DNA of 64,000 nt from Phycisphaerales bacterium (GTDB lineage: Bacteria; Planctomycetota; Phycisphaerae; Phycisphaerales; UBA1924): assembly GCA_040221175.1 (NCBI GenBank), contig JAVJVK010000019.1, positions 372,001 through 436,000 on the forward strand, read 5' to 3'. Position numbers and translations under genes: made by a program. The notes under the pieces were generated by a model. The model was not told the origin of the DNA. It worked only from the letters and a program-made list of their open reading frames with translations, and did not search any database. Within the stretch, counting starts at the first letter, position 1, and the number at the start of each line of letters is the position of its first letter. Positions 25,578 to 34,002 of this stretch are shown one piece after another.

Positions 25578-26909
25578 TCAGCGGCGAACAGGTCGACCGC
25601 GCTTTGGTGCCGCCCGATTGCCCTTGGATGTGTTACACCGAGCACAAAGCACTTGCCCGTTTTCCACGCCCGTCCGCCCGCCACGCGAGTGCGGCTTGAC
25701 GTGGTCCGCATGGTAGTTGTCCCAGGTCACTTCCTCTTTACACCCGACGCAAACGGGTGCCTTGGCGCTGTTCCAGATGAGACGACGTTGCACCGGATTG
25801 AAGGCACGGACGGTGTCCTTCTCTTCAAACACGTTTTCGAGAAGATCGCTCAGGATCTTGTGTCGCTTCTTACGGTTTGCAAGCGCATCCGCACCCTCAC
25901 GGGTTGACATGAAGTAGGCGCTCAGCTCTGGATCGACGTTTCGGGGCATCTGCAGGTTACGCTGCCGCTCGGCCAATTCGTCCAACCTCATCGCCAGTCG
26001 CTTTAAGATGCTCGCCGCCTGCCCGCACCTCTTAGCGGAACGCGTTGACAGATGGCGGCGATGCAACTCGTCGAGCACGATGACCAGTGAATAGAAATCG
26101 GACACCTGCTTGAACCGGGTCGCCTTCATGTCTGGCAGGATTCTTTCCGCCGTCCGAACCGCCTGTCCGAGTTCCGACGCGGCTTGCTTGATTTGTTTGG
26201 CCGTGAATCCCGAGTTTGCCATCGCTCGGTCGAGAGCCGCCTTCTTGTGCTGCGGACCCTGCTGAATGATCGCCACGAGCAACTCCGAAACGAGTTCGAC
26301 GTCTCGCATCCGCTTCCGCTGCGGCTCGCTCACTACGCCCATGTGCTGAAGCGCTTCGCCATGTCTGACGGCGAGCCGCTGCGCCTCCTTGAGCAACGGG
26401 CTTTGGAGGAACTGCGCGTGCCTCTGTTCCTGGCGGGTCAGCTTCTGCCCAGTGCTGTTGATGCGAACGAACAGGTCCACGATCGCGGACATGTCACCCT
26501 CGACTTCCACCGCCTGCATCTCGTAACCACGAAAGACGGCTTCGTGGCCCCACTCCTTGATGTCCCGCCATTCGTAGCGGTACATACCGTCATCCTCGGG
26601 AAACTGGTACTTCACGTCAAAACCGTCCCTCGTGAAGCCCTTTGCCCGCATGAACATGAAGATCGATTCAATCCGCTGCTTGCCGTCTAACACGTCGTAG
26701 ACCGGACGGCCGCGCTCGCTCCGTCGATACAGGAAGATCGATGGCACCGGCATTCCGTCGAAGATCGAGGTGATGAGTTTCTGGCGGTCGCTTTGCCTCC
26801 AGACGCTCTTTCGCTGAAAGCCCGGGTTCAGGTTCAGGCGTCCGGCCTCTTGCATGTCCACAAGGTCTTGGACGGTGTACGTACGAAATCGCCGCTCAAG
26901 CATGCTCAC
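25578..26909 (-). CDS. DUF262 / HNH endonuclease (GmrSD-like)
   Basis: A 443-residue protein. The N-terminal DUF262 domain (about 10-180) has LNLNPGFQRKSVWR and DGKQRIES at 75-82, the ParB-like NTP-hydrolysing motif of the GmrS half of GmrSD systems. A helical middle follows. The C-terminal 57 residues are an HNH nuclease: CVGC at 387-390, HADHVKPHSRGG from 400, then CARCN closing a zinc knuckle. GmrSD enzymes cut modified phage DNA; here the HNH is of the zinc-finger type, not DUF1524. The start is GTG at 26909, overlapping the mod stop (GTGA), or the ATG two codons later. It is more A/T-rich than its neighbours. It may guard against phages that escape RM by DNA modification. Confidence 0.85.
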   Translation of the reverse strand: MSMLERRFRTYTVQDLVDMQEAGRLNLNPGFQRKSVWRQSDRQKLITSIFDGMPVPSIFLYRRSERGRPVYDVLDGKQRIESIFMFMRAKGFTRDGFDVKYQFPEDDGMYRYEWRDIKEWGHEAVFRGYEMQAVEVEGDMSAIVDLFVRINSTGQKLTRQEQRHAQFLQSPLLKEAQRLAVRHGEALQHMGVVSEPQRKRMRDVELVSELLVAIIQQGPQHKKAALDRAMANSGFTAKQIKQAASELGQAVRTAERILPDMKATRFKQVSDFYSLVIVLDELHRRHLSTRSAKRCGQAASILKRLAMRLDELAERQRNLQMPRNVDPELSAYFMSTREGADALANRKKRHKILSDLLENVFEEKDTVRAFNPVQRRLIWNSAKAPVCVGCKEEVTWDNYHADHVKPHSRGGRTGVENGQVLCARCNTSKGNRAAPKRGRPVRR

Positions 26910-29900
26910 AACCCCACCACCTTCATCACCTCATTCCCCCGCGGATCGATCACTTTCACCGCCGCCCGCTTGTGCTTGCCGGGCGGGAAGGGCAGGCTCT
27001 CGGTCCCAGCAAGCGCCTCGAACCGCTCGTCGTCGATCACGCCCCCGCCCTTCGACCCCAGTGCCTTCGCCAGCTTCTCCCACGCCGAGCGGTCGGGGAA
27101 GAAGGCCTGGGTGATGCAGAAGGTGCGGCCGTCGTAGTCGCCATCGAGGAACCAGGCGGCGACCTTCTTGGCCCCCGTGGGCTCGATGGTGTTGCTCACA
27201 GGGTCGTAGATGTCCACGCCCTCCATCGTCACCACGTACTCGCCGTCCTCGTCGGGCCCCTCGATGCTCACGCGGGGCTGGCCGAAGACGGTGAAGAGCT
27301 GCTGGCTGCTCTTGCCGGTGCTCTTGGCGCCCTTGCCGCCCTTCTGCTTGTCGGGGTCCTTCAGCAGGCCGTCCATCGCCGGGTTGGCCGTGGGGCTGAT
27401 GTTGGACATGTGGATCTTCAGGTTGGGGTGCTGGGCTTCCTCGATGGCCGATTGGGCCATGCCGTCGAAGCTGAAGCCGGCGATCACCAGGGCGTCGTAG
27501 CCGGCGCGGTTGGCCGCCCGCACCAGGTCCTCGACCATCTTGGCCGTCACCGGGCCGTACTGGGGGCCGAAGGCCACGGCGACCTTGTCGGCAAGGACCG
27601 TGCCCTCGCCCTGCTCCATCCACTGGCCCTGGGCGTGGATCATGTCGCTGCGGCCATCCTCGAACAACGGCGTTAGCGGCTCGCCCTGCTCTTCGGATGC
27701 CCAGGCCATGTGCTTGTTGTTGGGGAAACGCACGCCGTCGTCGCGGATGAGTTGGAACATGCGGCGCAGGTAGGCCGCGGCGTTGGCGGCCTCGACGTCG
27801 CCGCGTGACTCGACCATACGGATCTCGCGCGGCATGTCCTCGTCGTCGAAGGCTTCCAGTTCTTCCGGCTCGCCCCCGAACCCGACGTCGACGACATCGC
27901 CCAGGCTCATCTCCGGCGGCTGCACGGCCTCGACGGTGAACGGCCCCGACACGCGGACCACGCCGGGCACCTTCTCGGGCTGGTCGACCAGTTCCTCCTG
28001 CGTCGCGTTGGCCTCGATGCAGGCGTTGACCTCGTCCATCTTGGCCCGCCAAGCCTTGCGATACGCGGTCACCGCGTCGGCCAGTCGTTTTGGATATGCC
28101 CCATCGGGCTCGAAGGGCACCTGCCAATGCTCCCAGCCCATGCCGCCTTCGGGCACGCTGCTTGGACCAACCTCGGCGGGCGACGGCACCTTGTCAACCA
28201 GCGAACGGATCTGCTTGGCCGTGGCCTTCTTCTTGGTGCCTTTCAACCCGTCGGCGACGCCCTGCTCGATGGTTTCCTGCTTCGTCCCGGGCAACAGCCA
28301 CTGGCGTTCATCGCCATGAGTCAGGCCACGCCAGCCGGCGCTGGCGATCTTGTAGCCGAGTTTGCGTGTGAGTGCCAGGTGGTTCTCATCGTTGATCTCG
28401 GTGATCGCCGCGTTGCACTCGGCTAGCGCCTTGTCGAGAATGGGCTGGTGCTTGGCGAAGATGGGATCGAGATTCGTGTCCTGGGCGATGGAGCCAAGCT
28501 TCACGTGCGGAACCGTGTTATAGACAAATCCACTATTTGGATCTGTTCCTGTAGCTTCATCGACGCCTTCGTTTGCAACCCGATAGTGCTCGTACTGATC
28601 TGTCAGCAACCGCTGTCTGGCGACGGCCACCGCGACGCGGCTAGTGTCTATGGTAATCCAACGTCGTCCCCATTGCTCGGCTACCGACGCTGTTGTGCCG
28701 GATCCGCAAGTGGGATCCAGGACAAGATCACCCGGATCAGTCGTCATAAGCATGCATCGTTTCACAGCTTCAGCGGCCGTCTGCACAACATACAGTTTTG
28801 ATTCCGATCTCGACTGGATGCCGCCAATGTCCGACCAAACGTTTGTAAGCTGCGAAGCTGGGAAGTCCTCAATGTAACGGATGTAGCTCGCAGTCTTGCC
28901 GGAAGGGGTCAACCGTTCCGCATCTCGCAACCTGAGAAGCCCCGACGGATTAGTCTTCCAGGTCTGCGAAAACTCGACGCCGTTTATGATTATCGAGTGC
29001 TCAGGATTGCCTTGCGAGGTCGCATTGTCTTCACGAAGAACACGCGCTCGCTCCGGAAGCACGTCGCTCCTTTCGTATCCGGCTTGTGCGAATGTGCGAC
29101 ATTCGCCGCTTTCGAACTCGATCGTATTGTATTTCTTGCTGGCACCTTCGATGGCATTCTTTAGCGAGTATAACCTGCGCAGCTTCATGTGGTCGCGATC
29201 GCGACAATACCAGATTAGGTAATCGGCAACGCCTTTCACAGACAAGCTACTACCGAAACCGCCGGTCTTCACAAATGCGATGATTGCTACGAACTGATTG
29301 GGCCCGAAGACCTCGTCCATGAGCATCCTGACTCGATGCTCATTCTCATCACTAATCTGCACAAAGACACTGCCCGAATCCGCCAGCAACTCCCTCGCGA
29401 CCGTCAACCGATCGCGCAGATACGACAAGTACGAGTGGATCCCCAGGTGCCACGTATCCCGGTACGCCCGCACCATCTCTGGCTCGCGTGTCAGATCCTC
29501 CTGCTTGTCCTTCACGTCGCGCTTGCCGACCTCGGGCTGGAAGTTGCTCGCGAACTTGATGCCGTAGGGCGGGTCGATGTAGATGCACTGGACCTTCCCC
29601 GCCAGATTCTCCCGCCGCGCAAGCGACGACATGACCTGCAGCGAGTCGCCCAGGATCAGCCGGTTGCTCCAATCGACCTGGTGCTTGTAGAACTGAACGG
29701 CCTCGTGGTACTCCTGCTGCGGGTCGGCGAAGAGCGTGCGCTCCACGTCCTGCCGGGCCGCCGCCCGCAAGATGGCCTGGGCGCTGACCCGCTCGTGGAT
29801 GTGCAGGGCCACGGGGTCGACCTCGAAGAACCCGCGCTGGTGTTGCTCGGCCTTCTCGGCCCACTCCAGCCAGGGCTCGCGCGCCTCGAGCGCCGCCCGC

Positions 29901-30157
29901 AGCGTGGCCGCCTCCTCGTCGCTCAGCGGCTGCTGGCGGGCCTTCTCCAGCAGCGCCACGTACTCGCCATCGGGGTCGAACCGCAGCGTGGGCGGCCGGT
30001 GCGGGCTGTACGCGTACCGGGCCTTGGGCAGCGCCGGCACCACCCCCTCGGCGGCGATCTTCGCCGGCGGGTTGTTGGCCCGCTTGTCCTTGGTGTGGCG
30101 GTAGTCGGCGGTGGTGGTCGACCCGCCAGACTTGCTGGAACGCTTCTTCTTGGCCAT
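26906..30157 (-). CDS. Type III-like DNA methyltransferase, Mod subunit
   Basis: A 1083-residue site-specific adenine methyltransferase of the beta class. Motif IV IDPPYG is near residues 194-199. A target-recognition region follows (about 205-470). The AdoMet motif I DLVLDPTCGSGTT lies near 478. The last ~500 residues form the Res-interaction and accessory region. The basic N-terminus (MAKKKRSSKSGG) precedes the core. The ATG at 30157 has AAGGA upstream; a GTG seven codons earlier also exists. About 28.5-29.36 kb, the recognition region, is visibly poorer in G/C than the rest, suggesting an exchanged specificity cassette. It is the first gene of the four-gene operon, divergent from the Z1 gene across about 160 bp that must hold both promoters. 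Confidence 0.9.
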   Translation of the reverse strand: MAKKKRSSKSGGSTTTADYRHTKDKRANNPPAKIAAEGVVPALPKARYAYSPHRPPTLRFDPDGEYVALLEKARQQPLSDEEAATLRAALEAREPWLEWAEKAEQHQRGFFEVDPVALHIHERVSAQAILRAAARQDVERTLFADPQQEYHEAVQFYKHQVDWSNRLILGDSLQVMSSLARRENLAGKVQCIYIDPPYGIKFASNFQPEVGKRDVKDKQEDLTREPEMVRAYRDTWHLGIHSYLSYLRDRLTVARELLADSGSVFVQISDENEHRVRMLMDEVFGPNQFVAIIAFVKTGGFGSSLSVKGVADYLIWYCRDRDHMKLRRLYSLKNAIEGASKKYNTIEFESGECRTFAQAGYERSDVLPERARVLREDNATSQGNPEHSIIINGVEFSQTWKTNPSGLLRLRDAERLTPSGKTASYIRYIEDFPASQLTNVWSDIGGIQSRSESKLYVVQTAAEAVKRCMLMTTDPGDLVLDPTCGSGTTASVAEQWGRRWITIDTSRVAVAVARQRLLTDQYEHYRVANEGVDEATGTDPNSGFVYNTVPHVKLGSIAQDTNLDPIFAKHQPILDKALAECNAAITEINDENHLALTRKLGYKIASAGWRGLTHGDERQWLLPGTKQETIEQGVADGLKGTKKKATAKQIRSLVDKVPSPAEVGPSSVPEGGMGWEHWQVPFEPDGAYPKRLADAVTAYRKAWRAKMDEVNACIEANATQEELVDQPEKVPGVVRVSGPFTVEAVQPPEMSLGDVVDVGFGGEPEELEAFDDEDMPREIRMVESRGDVEAANAAAYLRRMFQLIRDDGVRFPNNKHMAWASEEQGEPLTPLFEDGRSDMIHAQGQWMEQGEGTVLADKVAVAFGPQYGPVTAKMVEDLVRAANRAGYDALVIAGFSFDGMAQSAIEEAQHPNLKIHMSNISPTANPAMDGLLKDPDKQKGGKGAKSTGKSSQQLFTVFGQPRVSIEGPDEDGEYVVTMEGVDIYDPVSNTIEPTGAKKVAAWFLDGDYDGRTFCITQAFFPDRSAWEKLAKALGSKGGGVIDDERFEALAGTESLPFPPGKHKRAAVKVIDPRGNEVMKVVGL

Positions 30158-30319
30158 ACGGTCCTTCCGGTCAGCCACGATCCCGCCGGGCCCGTAGCCA
30201 GGCGATGGCCACTCTACGCAGGGGAATGCCCCGATGGCAATTCGGGCCTAGCCTGGCCAAATAGAGACGACCGGGGAGCGCTCAACGCACCCCCCCAGTG
30301 TGGGGAGCAGGAGAACTTC

Positions 30320-32503
30320 ATGCAGACCGCTGGCTCCTTCTACACGAGGTACCGTCAGACTCGCGGCCACTACGACGCGGAGACCTTCGAGTGCGCCGAG
30401 GACACGGTTTCGGCCCTGCTCGACAAGCCGACCTCCGAGGACCATCCCGGCATGTTGCTCGGCAAGGTCCAGAGCGGCAAGACTCGCACCTACGTCAGCG
30501 CGCTGGCCCTCGCCTTCGACAACGGCTACGACGTCGCGATCGTCCTGACGAAAAACTCTCGCGCGCTCTCGGAGCAGACGCTCAAGCGGCTGGACGACGA
30601 GTTCAAGCCCTTCGTCGAGGACCACGAGCTCGAACTCTTCGACATCATGACGGCGCCGACGTCCTTCACCGCGTTCGAGTTGGAGGCCAAGCTCGTCTTT
30701 GTGGCCAAGAAGCAGAAGCACAACCTGGAACGGCTCATCGAGTTGATCTCCAACGGCTGCCCCGCCCTGGCGCACAAGAAGATCCTTGTAATCGACGACG
30801 AGGCCGACGCCGCCTCTATCGGCTACACGAAGAAGAAGGACATCATCGAAGCGAGGACGATCGCCAAGCTCGTCAGCGACCTTCGCGCCACTGCCCAGGA
30901 TGTGTCGTTCCTCCAGGTCACGGCCACGCCGTATTCGCTGTACCTCCAGCCCAGCGACGTGGCGATCAGCAACAGCCCGGACTTCCGTCCCACGCGGCCG
31001 GCGTTCACGAAGCTGGTGCCGGTGCCCGACTCGTACGTTGGCGGCGACGTCTACTTCGGCGAGCGAGCCCGATCCGAGCAGCGGTCGCTCGAGCGGTGCA
31101 TCCACGTCTCGGTGCCCCAGGCTGAACTCGACGTCGTCCGGTCGCCAGACCGGCGGCGGTTCAAGATCGAGCAAGCGTTGGAACACCAGGCCATCGACGG
31201 GTTGCGCCGCGCGTTCGTAACGTTCATCGTCGGCGGATCGATCCAGCGGCTGAACGGCATCGCCGCCCACGTCCCGTCGCGGCGGCTGCGGTACTCGTTC
31301 CTGCTGCATTCTGAGCAGGCTAAGGGCTCGCACAACTGGCAGGTGCAGATCTTCGAAGAACTTTACCGCCAGTTCGCAGAGCAGGCCGCGGGCGACACCA
31401 AGCTGTTCCGCGGCCTGGTCGAGGACGCGTACGCGGACCTGGCTCAGTCCGTTCTGTTCGACGGGGGCCGGTTACCGAAGCTGGACGAGGTGCTCGATGC
31501 GACACGCGAGGCCATGGAGAACGAGTTCGTCACCATCAGCAAGGTCAACTCCGACGACGACGTGGTCGCCATGCTCGACAAGGACGGCCAACTCAAGCTT
31601 CGCAGCCCGCTGAACATCTTCATCGGCGGGCAGGTGCTCGACCGCGGCGTGACGCTGGCCAACCTGCTGGGCTTCTACTACGGGCGTCGGCCCAACAAGT
31701 TCCAGCAGGACACCGTGCTCCAGCACTCGCGCATGTACGGGTACCGGCGGCAGGACCTAGCCGTGACCCGCTTCTACACGAGCCACTACATCCGCCAGGC
31801 CATGTTCGAGATGGAAGAGTTCGACTCGGCGCTCCGTGCGGCCATCGAAGATGGCCACGACACAGGCGTGCAGTTCATCCGTACGTCGGCCAACGGCTCG
31901 ATCGTGCCGTGCAGTCCCAACAAGATCCTGGTCGCCACGACGCAGACGCTCCGACCCTTCCGTCGGATTCTCCCCATTGGCTTTCAGTCTGGATACAAGA
32001 CCTACATCGAGGAGAAGGTTGCCAGAATCGACGAGCATGTGTCGCGCACCTGCGGCTTCAACGCCGATCGCCCTGTGCTGGTTTCGCTCGATGAGGCCCT
32101 GGGGCTCCTCGATCTGATCAAGTCAACCCTCGAATACGACAAGAAGGACGATGTCGAGCCGTTCAACTGGGCCGTGGCGAGCGACGTGCTGCGGCACCTG
32201 GCGACACACCACGACGACCCCAAGCTGCGGGGCAAGGTGTACCTCTGGGCAGCCAGGGGTCGCCAGTCTGCTCGGTTCGCCAGCGCGGGCACGCACGCCA
32301 GGTTCATCGAAACGCCCGACTCGGAGAAGACAGAAGGCCAACTCGCCCGAACCTACGCGAAAGATCATCCCATCCTGTTCGTGCTGCGGCAGGAAGGCGA
32401 GAAGACCAAGGGGTGGCGTGACACGCCATTCTATTGGCCGGTGATCCGCGCCCAGGCAAACGCGCCCACGACGATCTACTCGCCTGATGCGGTCGAGGAG
32501 TAA
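30320..32503 (+). CDS. Z1-domain ATPase/helicase-like protein
   Basis: A 727-residue P-loop protein. Walker A is GKVQSGKT at 48-55, Walker B ILVIDDEAD at 155-163, and the TATP motif is at 201-204. The C-terminal half has GGQVLDRGVTLANLLGFYY followed by HSRMYGYR, a helicase motif V/VI-like segment. This matches the Z1 domain, described in association with MORC/MutL ATPases, nucleases and methyltransferases in restriction-type loci. No MORC, PLD or Vsr partner is adjacent; the nearest genes are the divergent mod operon. AGGAGA before 30320 supports the ATG. It would act in the cytoplasm, probably translocating or remodelling DNA. A G/C hairpin follows eight bases after the stop. Confidence 0.85.
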   Translation: MQTAGSFYTRYRQTRGHYDAETFECAEDTVSALLDKPTSEDHPGMLLGKVQSGKTRTYVSALALAFDNGYDVAIVLTKNSRALSEQTLKRLDDEFKPFVEDHELELFDIMTAPTSFTAFELEAKLVFVAKKQKHNLERLIELISNGCPALAHKKILVIDDEADAASIGYTKKKDIIEARTIAKLVSDLRATAQDVSFLQVTATPYSLYLQPSDVAISNSPDFRPTRPAFTKLVPVPDSYVGGDVYFGERARSEQRSLERCIHVSVPQAELDVVRSPDRRRFKIEQALEHQAIDGLRRAFVTFIVGGSIQRLNGIAAHVPSRRLRYSFLLHSEQAKGSHNWQVQIFEELYRQFAEQAAGDTKLFRGLVEDAYADLAQSVLFDGGRLPKLDEVLDATREAMENEFVTISKVNSDDDVVAMLDKDGQLKLRSPLNIFIGGQVLDRGVTLANLLGFYYGRRPNKFQQDTVLQHSRMYGYRRQDLAVTRFYTSHYIRQAMFEMEEFDSALRAAIEDGHDTGVQFIRTSANGSIVPCSPNKILVATTQTLRPFRRILPIGFQSGYKTYIEEKVARIDEHVSRTCGFNADRPVLVSLDEALGLLDLIKSTLEYDKKDDVEPFNWAVASDVLRHLATHHDDPKLRGKVYLWAARGRQSARFASAGTHARFIETPDSEKTEGQLARTYAKDHPILFVLRQEGEKTKGWRDTPFYWPVIRAQANAPTTIYSPDAVEE

Positions 32504-32510
32504 CCCTTGC

Positions 32511-32532
32511 CCCCCGCGTCACCGCGGGGGTT
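32511..32532 (+). terminator. Hairpin after Z1 gene
   Basis: CCCCCGCG-TCAC-CGCGGGGG is a perfect 8-bp stem immediately after the Z1 stop, followed by TTCGTC. It is a strong stem with only a short T stretch. Confidence 0.6.
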
Positions 32533-32570
32533 CGTCAGAGCGCTGCGGCGCGGAGCCCCCCTCACCCCGG

Positions 32571-32591
32571 CCCTCTCCCAGAGGGAGAGGG
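32571..32591. repeat. REP-like palindromic intergenic element
   Basis: CCCTCTCCC-AGA-GGGAGAGGG is a perfect 9-bp stem within the context CTCACCCCGG...GAGCCGGAGG, a well-known type of intergenic palindrome in many bacteria. It marks the right edge of the defence island, opposite the element at 21453. Confidence 0.65.
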
Positions 32592-32803
32592 AGCCGGAGG
32601 CGGACGCCCGAGAACGTGGCTCGATGCGCCGCCAACCGCCGCGCGGGACGCACGTCCGACAATCCCGTTCGGTCACTTTTCGCGTTAGCCCCGCGCCGCG
32701 GCTCCGAGTGCGGGTCGGGCCCGAACATCGTCCGGATCGCACCAGGTGCGGTTGAGAATCGCAGCGGTGTTGTTGAGAATCGCAGGCCTGCGGGCGCCAC
32801 CAA

Positions 32804-33020
32804 CACCAGTGGGCGAGCCGCCAACACCAGTGCGCGCGGCTCCAACACCAGTGCGCGAGCCGGCCGCACCAGTGCGGGCGACGCCAACACCGGCGCCCGA
32901 GCCAGCAGCACCGGTGCGGGCACGACCAGCACCGGTGCGCGCGCGGGCGACGCCGGTGCGCGAGCGAGCCGCACCAGTGCCCGAGCCACCGGCACCGGTG
33001 CGGTCGCCGCCCGCACCCGG
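32804..33020. repeat. Tandem 21-nt degenerate repeat, about ten copies
   Basis: The heptamer CACC(A/G)GT recurs at exact 21-bp steps starting at 32804, 32825, 32846 and onward to 32993, with a weaker copy at 33014. Between the heptamers are variable 14-mers rich in GCG/GAGCC. Since 21 is a multiple of three, all frames stay open across it. It ends about 70 bp before the hydrolase start. Confidence 0.8.
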
Positions 33021-33090
33021 GCGCACGCCCCCACCAGCGCCCCCACTACCACCCGGCTCCCCCGCCCCGGACGGTGTACCGTCCGCCGCC

Positions 33091-33918
33091 ATGGCCGAGC
33101 CCGCCCAGACGCACGCGCCGAACCGGCCCGATGGCCACGCGCACGAGGACGCCGCGCCCGATCGGGGCCCGCGGCCGCGCCTCATCCTCATGCCCGGCAT
33201 GGGCACCGATGGCCGGGCCCTCCAGCCCCAGCGGGCCATCGACGCCGACGTCACCGTCCTCGAGTGGCTCGAGCCCGACGAGCGCGAGCCGCTCGACCGC
33301 TACGCGGGGCGGCTGGCCGATGGGCTGGACCTGAAGGGCACGGCGGACAGGAAAGCGCCGCCGCCTTCCGTCGCGCCTGGGTCTGTCGGGCCGCTGTATG
33401 TCGGCGGCGTGTCGCTGGGCGCTATGATCGCACTCGAGCTCGGCCGCGTGCTGCACGCCCGGCGCGAGCGAACGGGCGCGCCCGTCGCGGGCATCTTCAT
33501 CATCGGCGGGGCGCAGTCGGGCGAGCAGATCGCCACGCCGCTGCGCTGCTCGGCCTGGCTGGCGCGGCACACGGTGTTTCCCAGGGTGCTCGTCCGCCCC
33601 TCGCTCCCGATCGTCGCGCGCTTCGTGAAGTTCAGCGAGGGGCTCGACGACGAGCAGCGAAGGCTCGTGCGCGACATGCTGCAGGACCTCTCGACGCCCA
33701 TGCTCCGCTGGCAGGCGACCGCCGCCTGCGCATGGGCGCTCGACGGCGATCCGGCGGCGCCGGTGCACAGCATCCACGGGGCCCAGGATGGCGTGATTAC
33801 TCGTCAAGAAGGCGAGGTCGACCAGATGGTCGAGGGCGGCAAGCACCTGATCAACATGACCCACGCGGATGAAGTGAACGCGTTCATCGAGGCCCGGATG
33901 GCCGCGGCCGGGGCCTAG
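33091..33918 (+). CDS. Alpha/beta hydrolase
   Basis: A 275-residue predicted serine hydrolase. After a Pro/His-rich N-terminus come LILMPGMGTDGRALQPQ (about 31-47, oxyanion-side loop), the nucleophile elbow GGVSLGAM with Ser108, and a C-terminal HGAQDGVI/HADEVNAF region that would supply Asp and His. No signal peptide or membrane anchor is visible. Substrate unknown. The ATG at 33091 is the first one next to the hydrolase fold; an upstream GTG at 32746 would add a 115-residue proline-rich repeat, so the true N-terminus is uncertain. It is convergent with the lipoprotein hydrolase gene at 34003. Confidence 0.78.
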   Translation: MAEPAQTHAPNRPDGHAHEDAAPDRGPRPRLILMPGMGTDGRALQPQRAIDADVTVLEWLEPDEREPLDRYAGRLADGLDLKGTADRKAPPPSVAPGSVGPLYVGGVSLGAMIALELGRVLHARRERTGAPVAGIFIIGGAQSGEQIATPLRCSAWLARHTVFPRVLVRPSLPIVARFVKFSEGLDDEQRRLVRDMLQDLSTPMLRWQATAACAWALDGDPAAPVHSIHGAQDGVITRQEGEVDQMVEGGKHLINMTHADEVNAFIEARMAAAGA

Positions 33919-34002
33919 GGCGGCCCGGCGCGGGCCCACGCAGCGCACCGCTCAACGGGTCCACGCGGCGGGCCCAGTCAGCAGCCCCACGGAGCGGCCC
34001 AT

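Larger units (their letters stand above)
32504..33090. other. 587-bp gene-free region with terminator, palindrome and minisatellite
   Basis: It holds, in order, the Z1 terminator, a REP-like palindrome, two copies of GTTGAGAATCGCAG (about 32751 and 32774), and the 21-nt tandem repeats. A frame from a GTG at 32746 runs through the repeats into the hydrolase gene, which would give a proline-rich heptapeptide extension, but I treat it as non-coding. Confidence 0.5.

Noticed and set aside
32804-33020. Tandem repeats considered as a CRISPR array
   Set aside because: The period is only 21 bp with a 7-bp conserved core and degenerate 14-mers; no 28-37-bp repeat/spacer pattern and no cas genes are nearby.
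32519-33052. Minus-strand frame through the 21-nt repeats
   Set aside because: The heptad protein is a by-product of the 21-bp period, with no start signal or family pattern.
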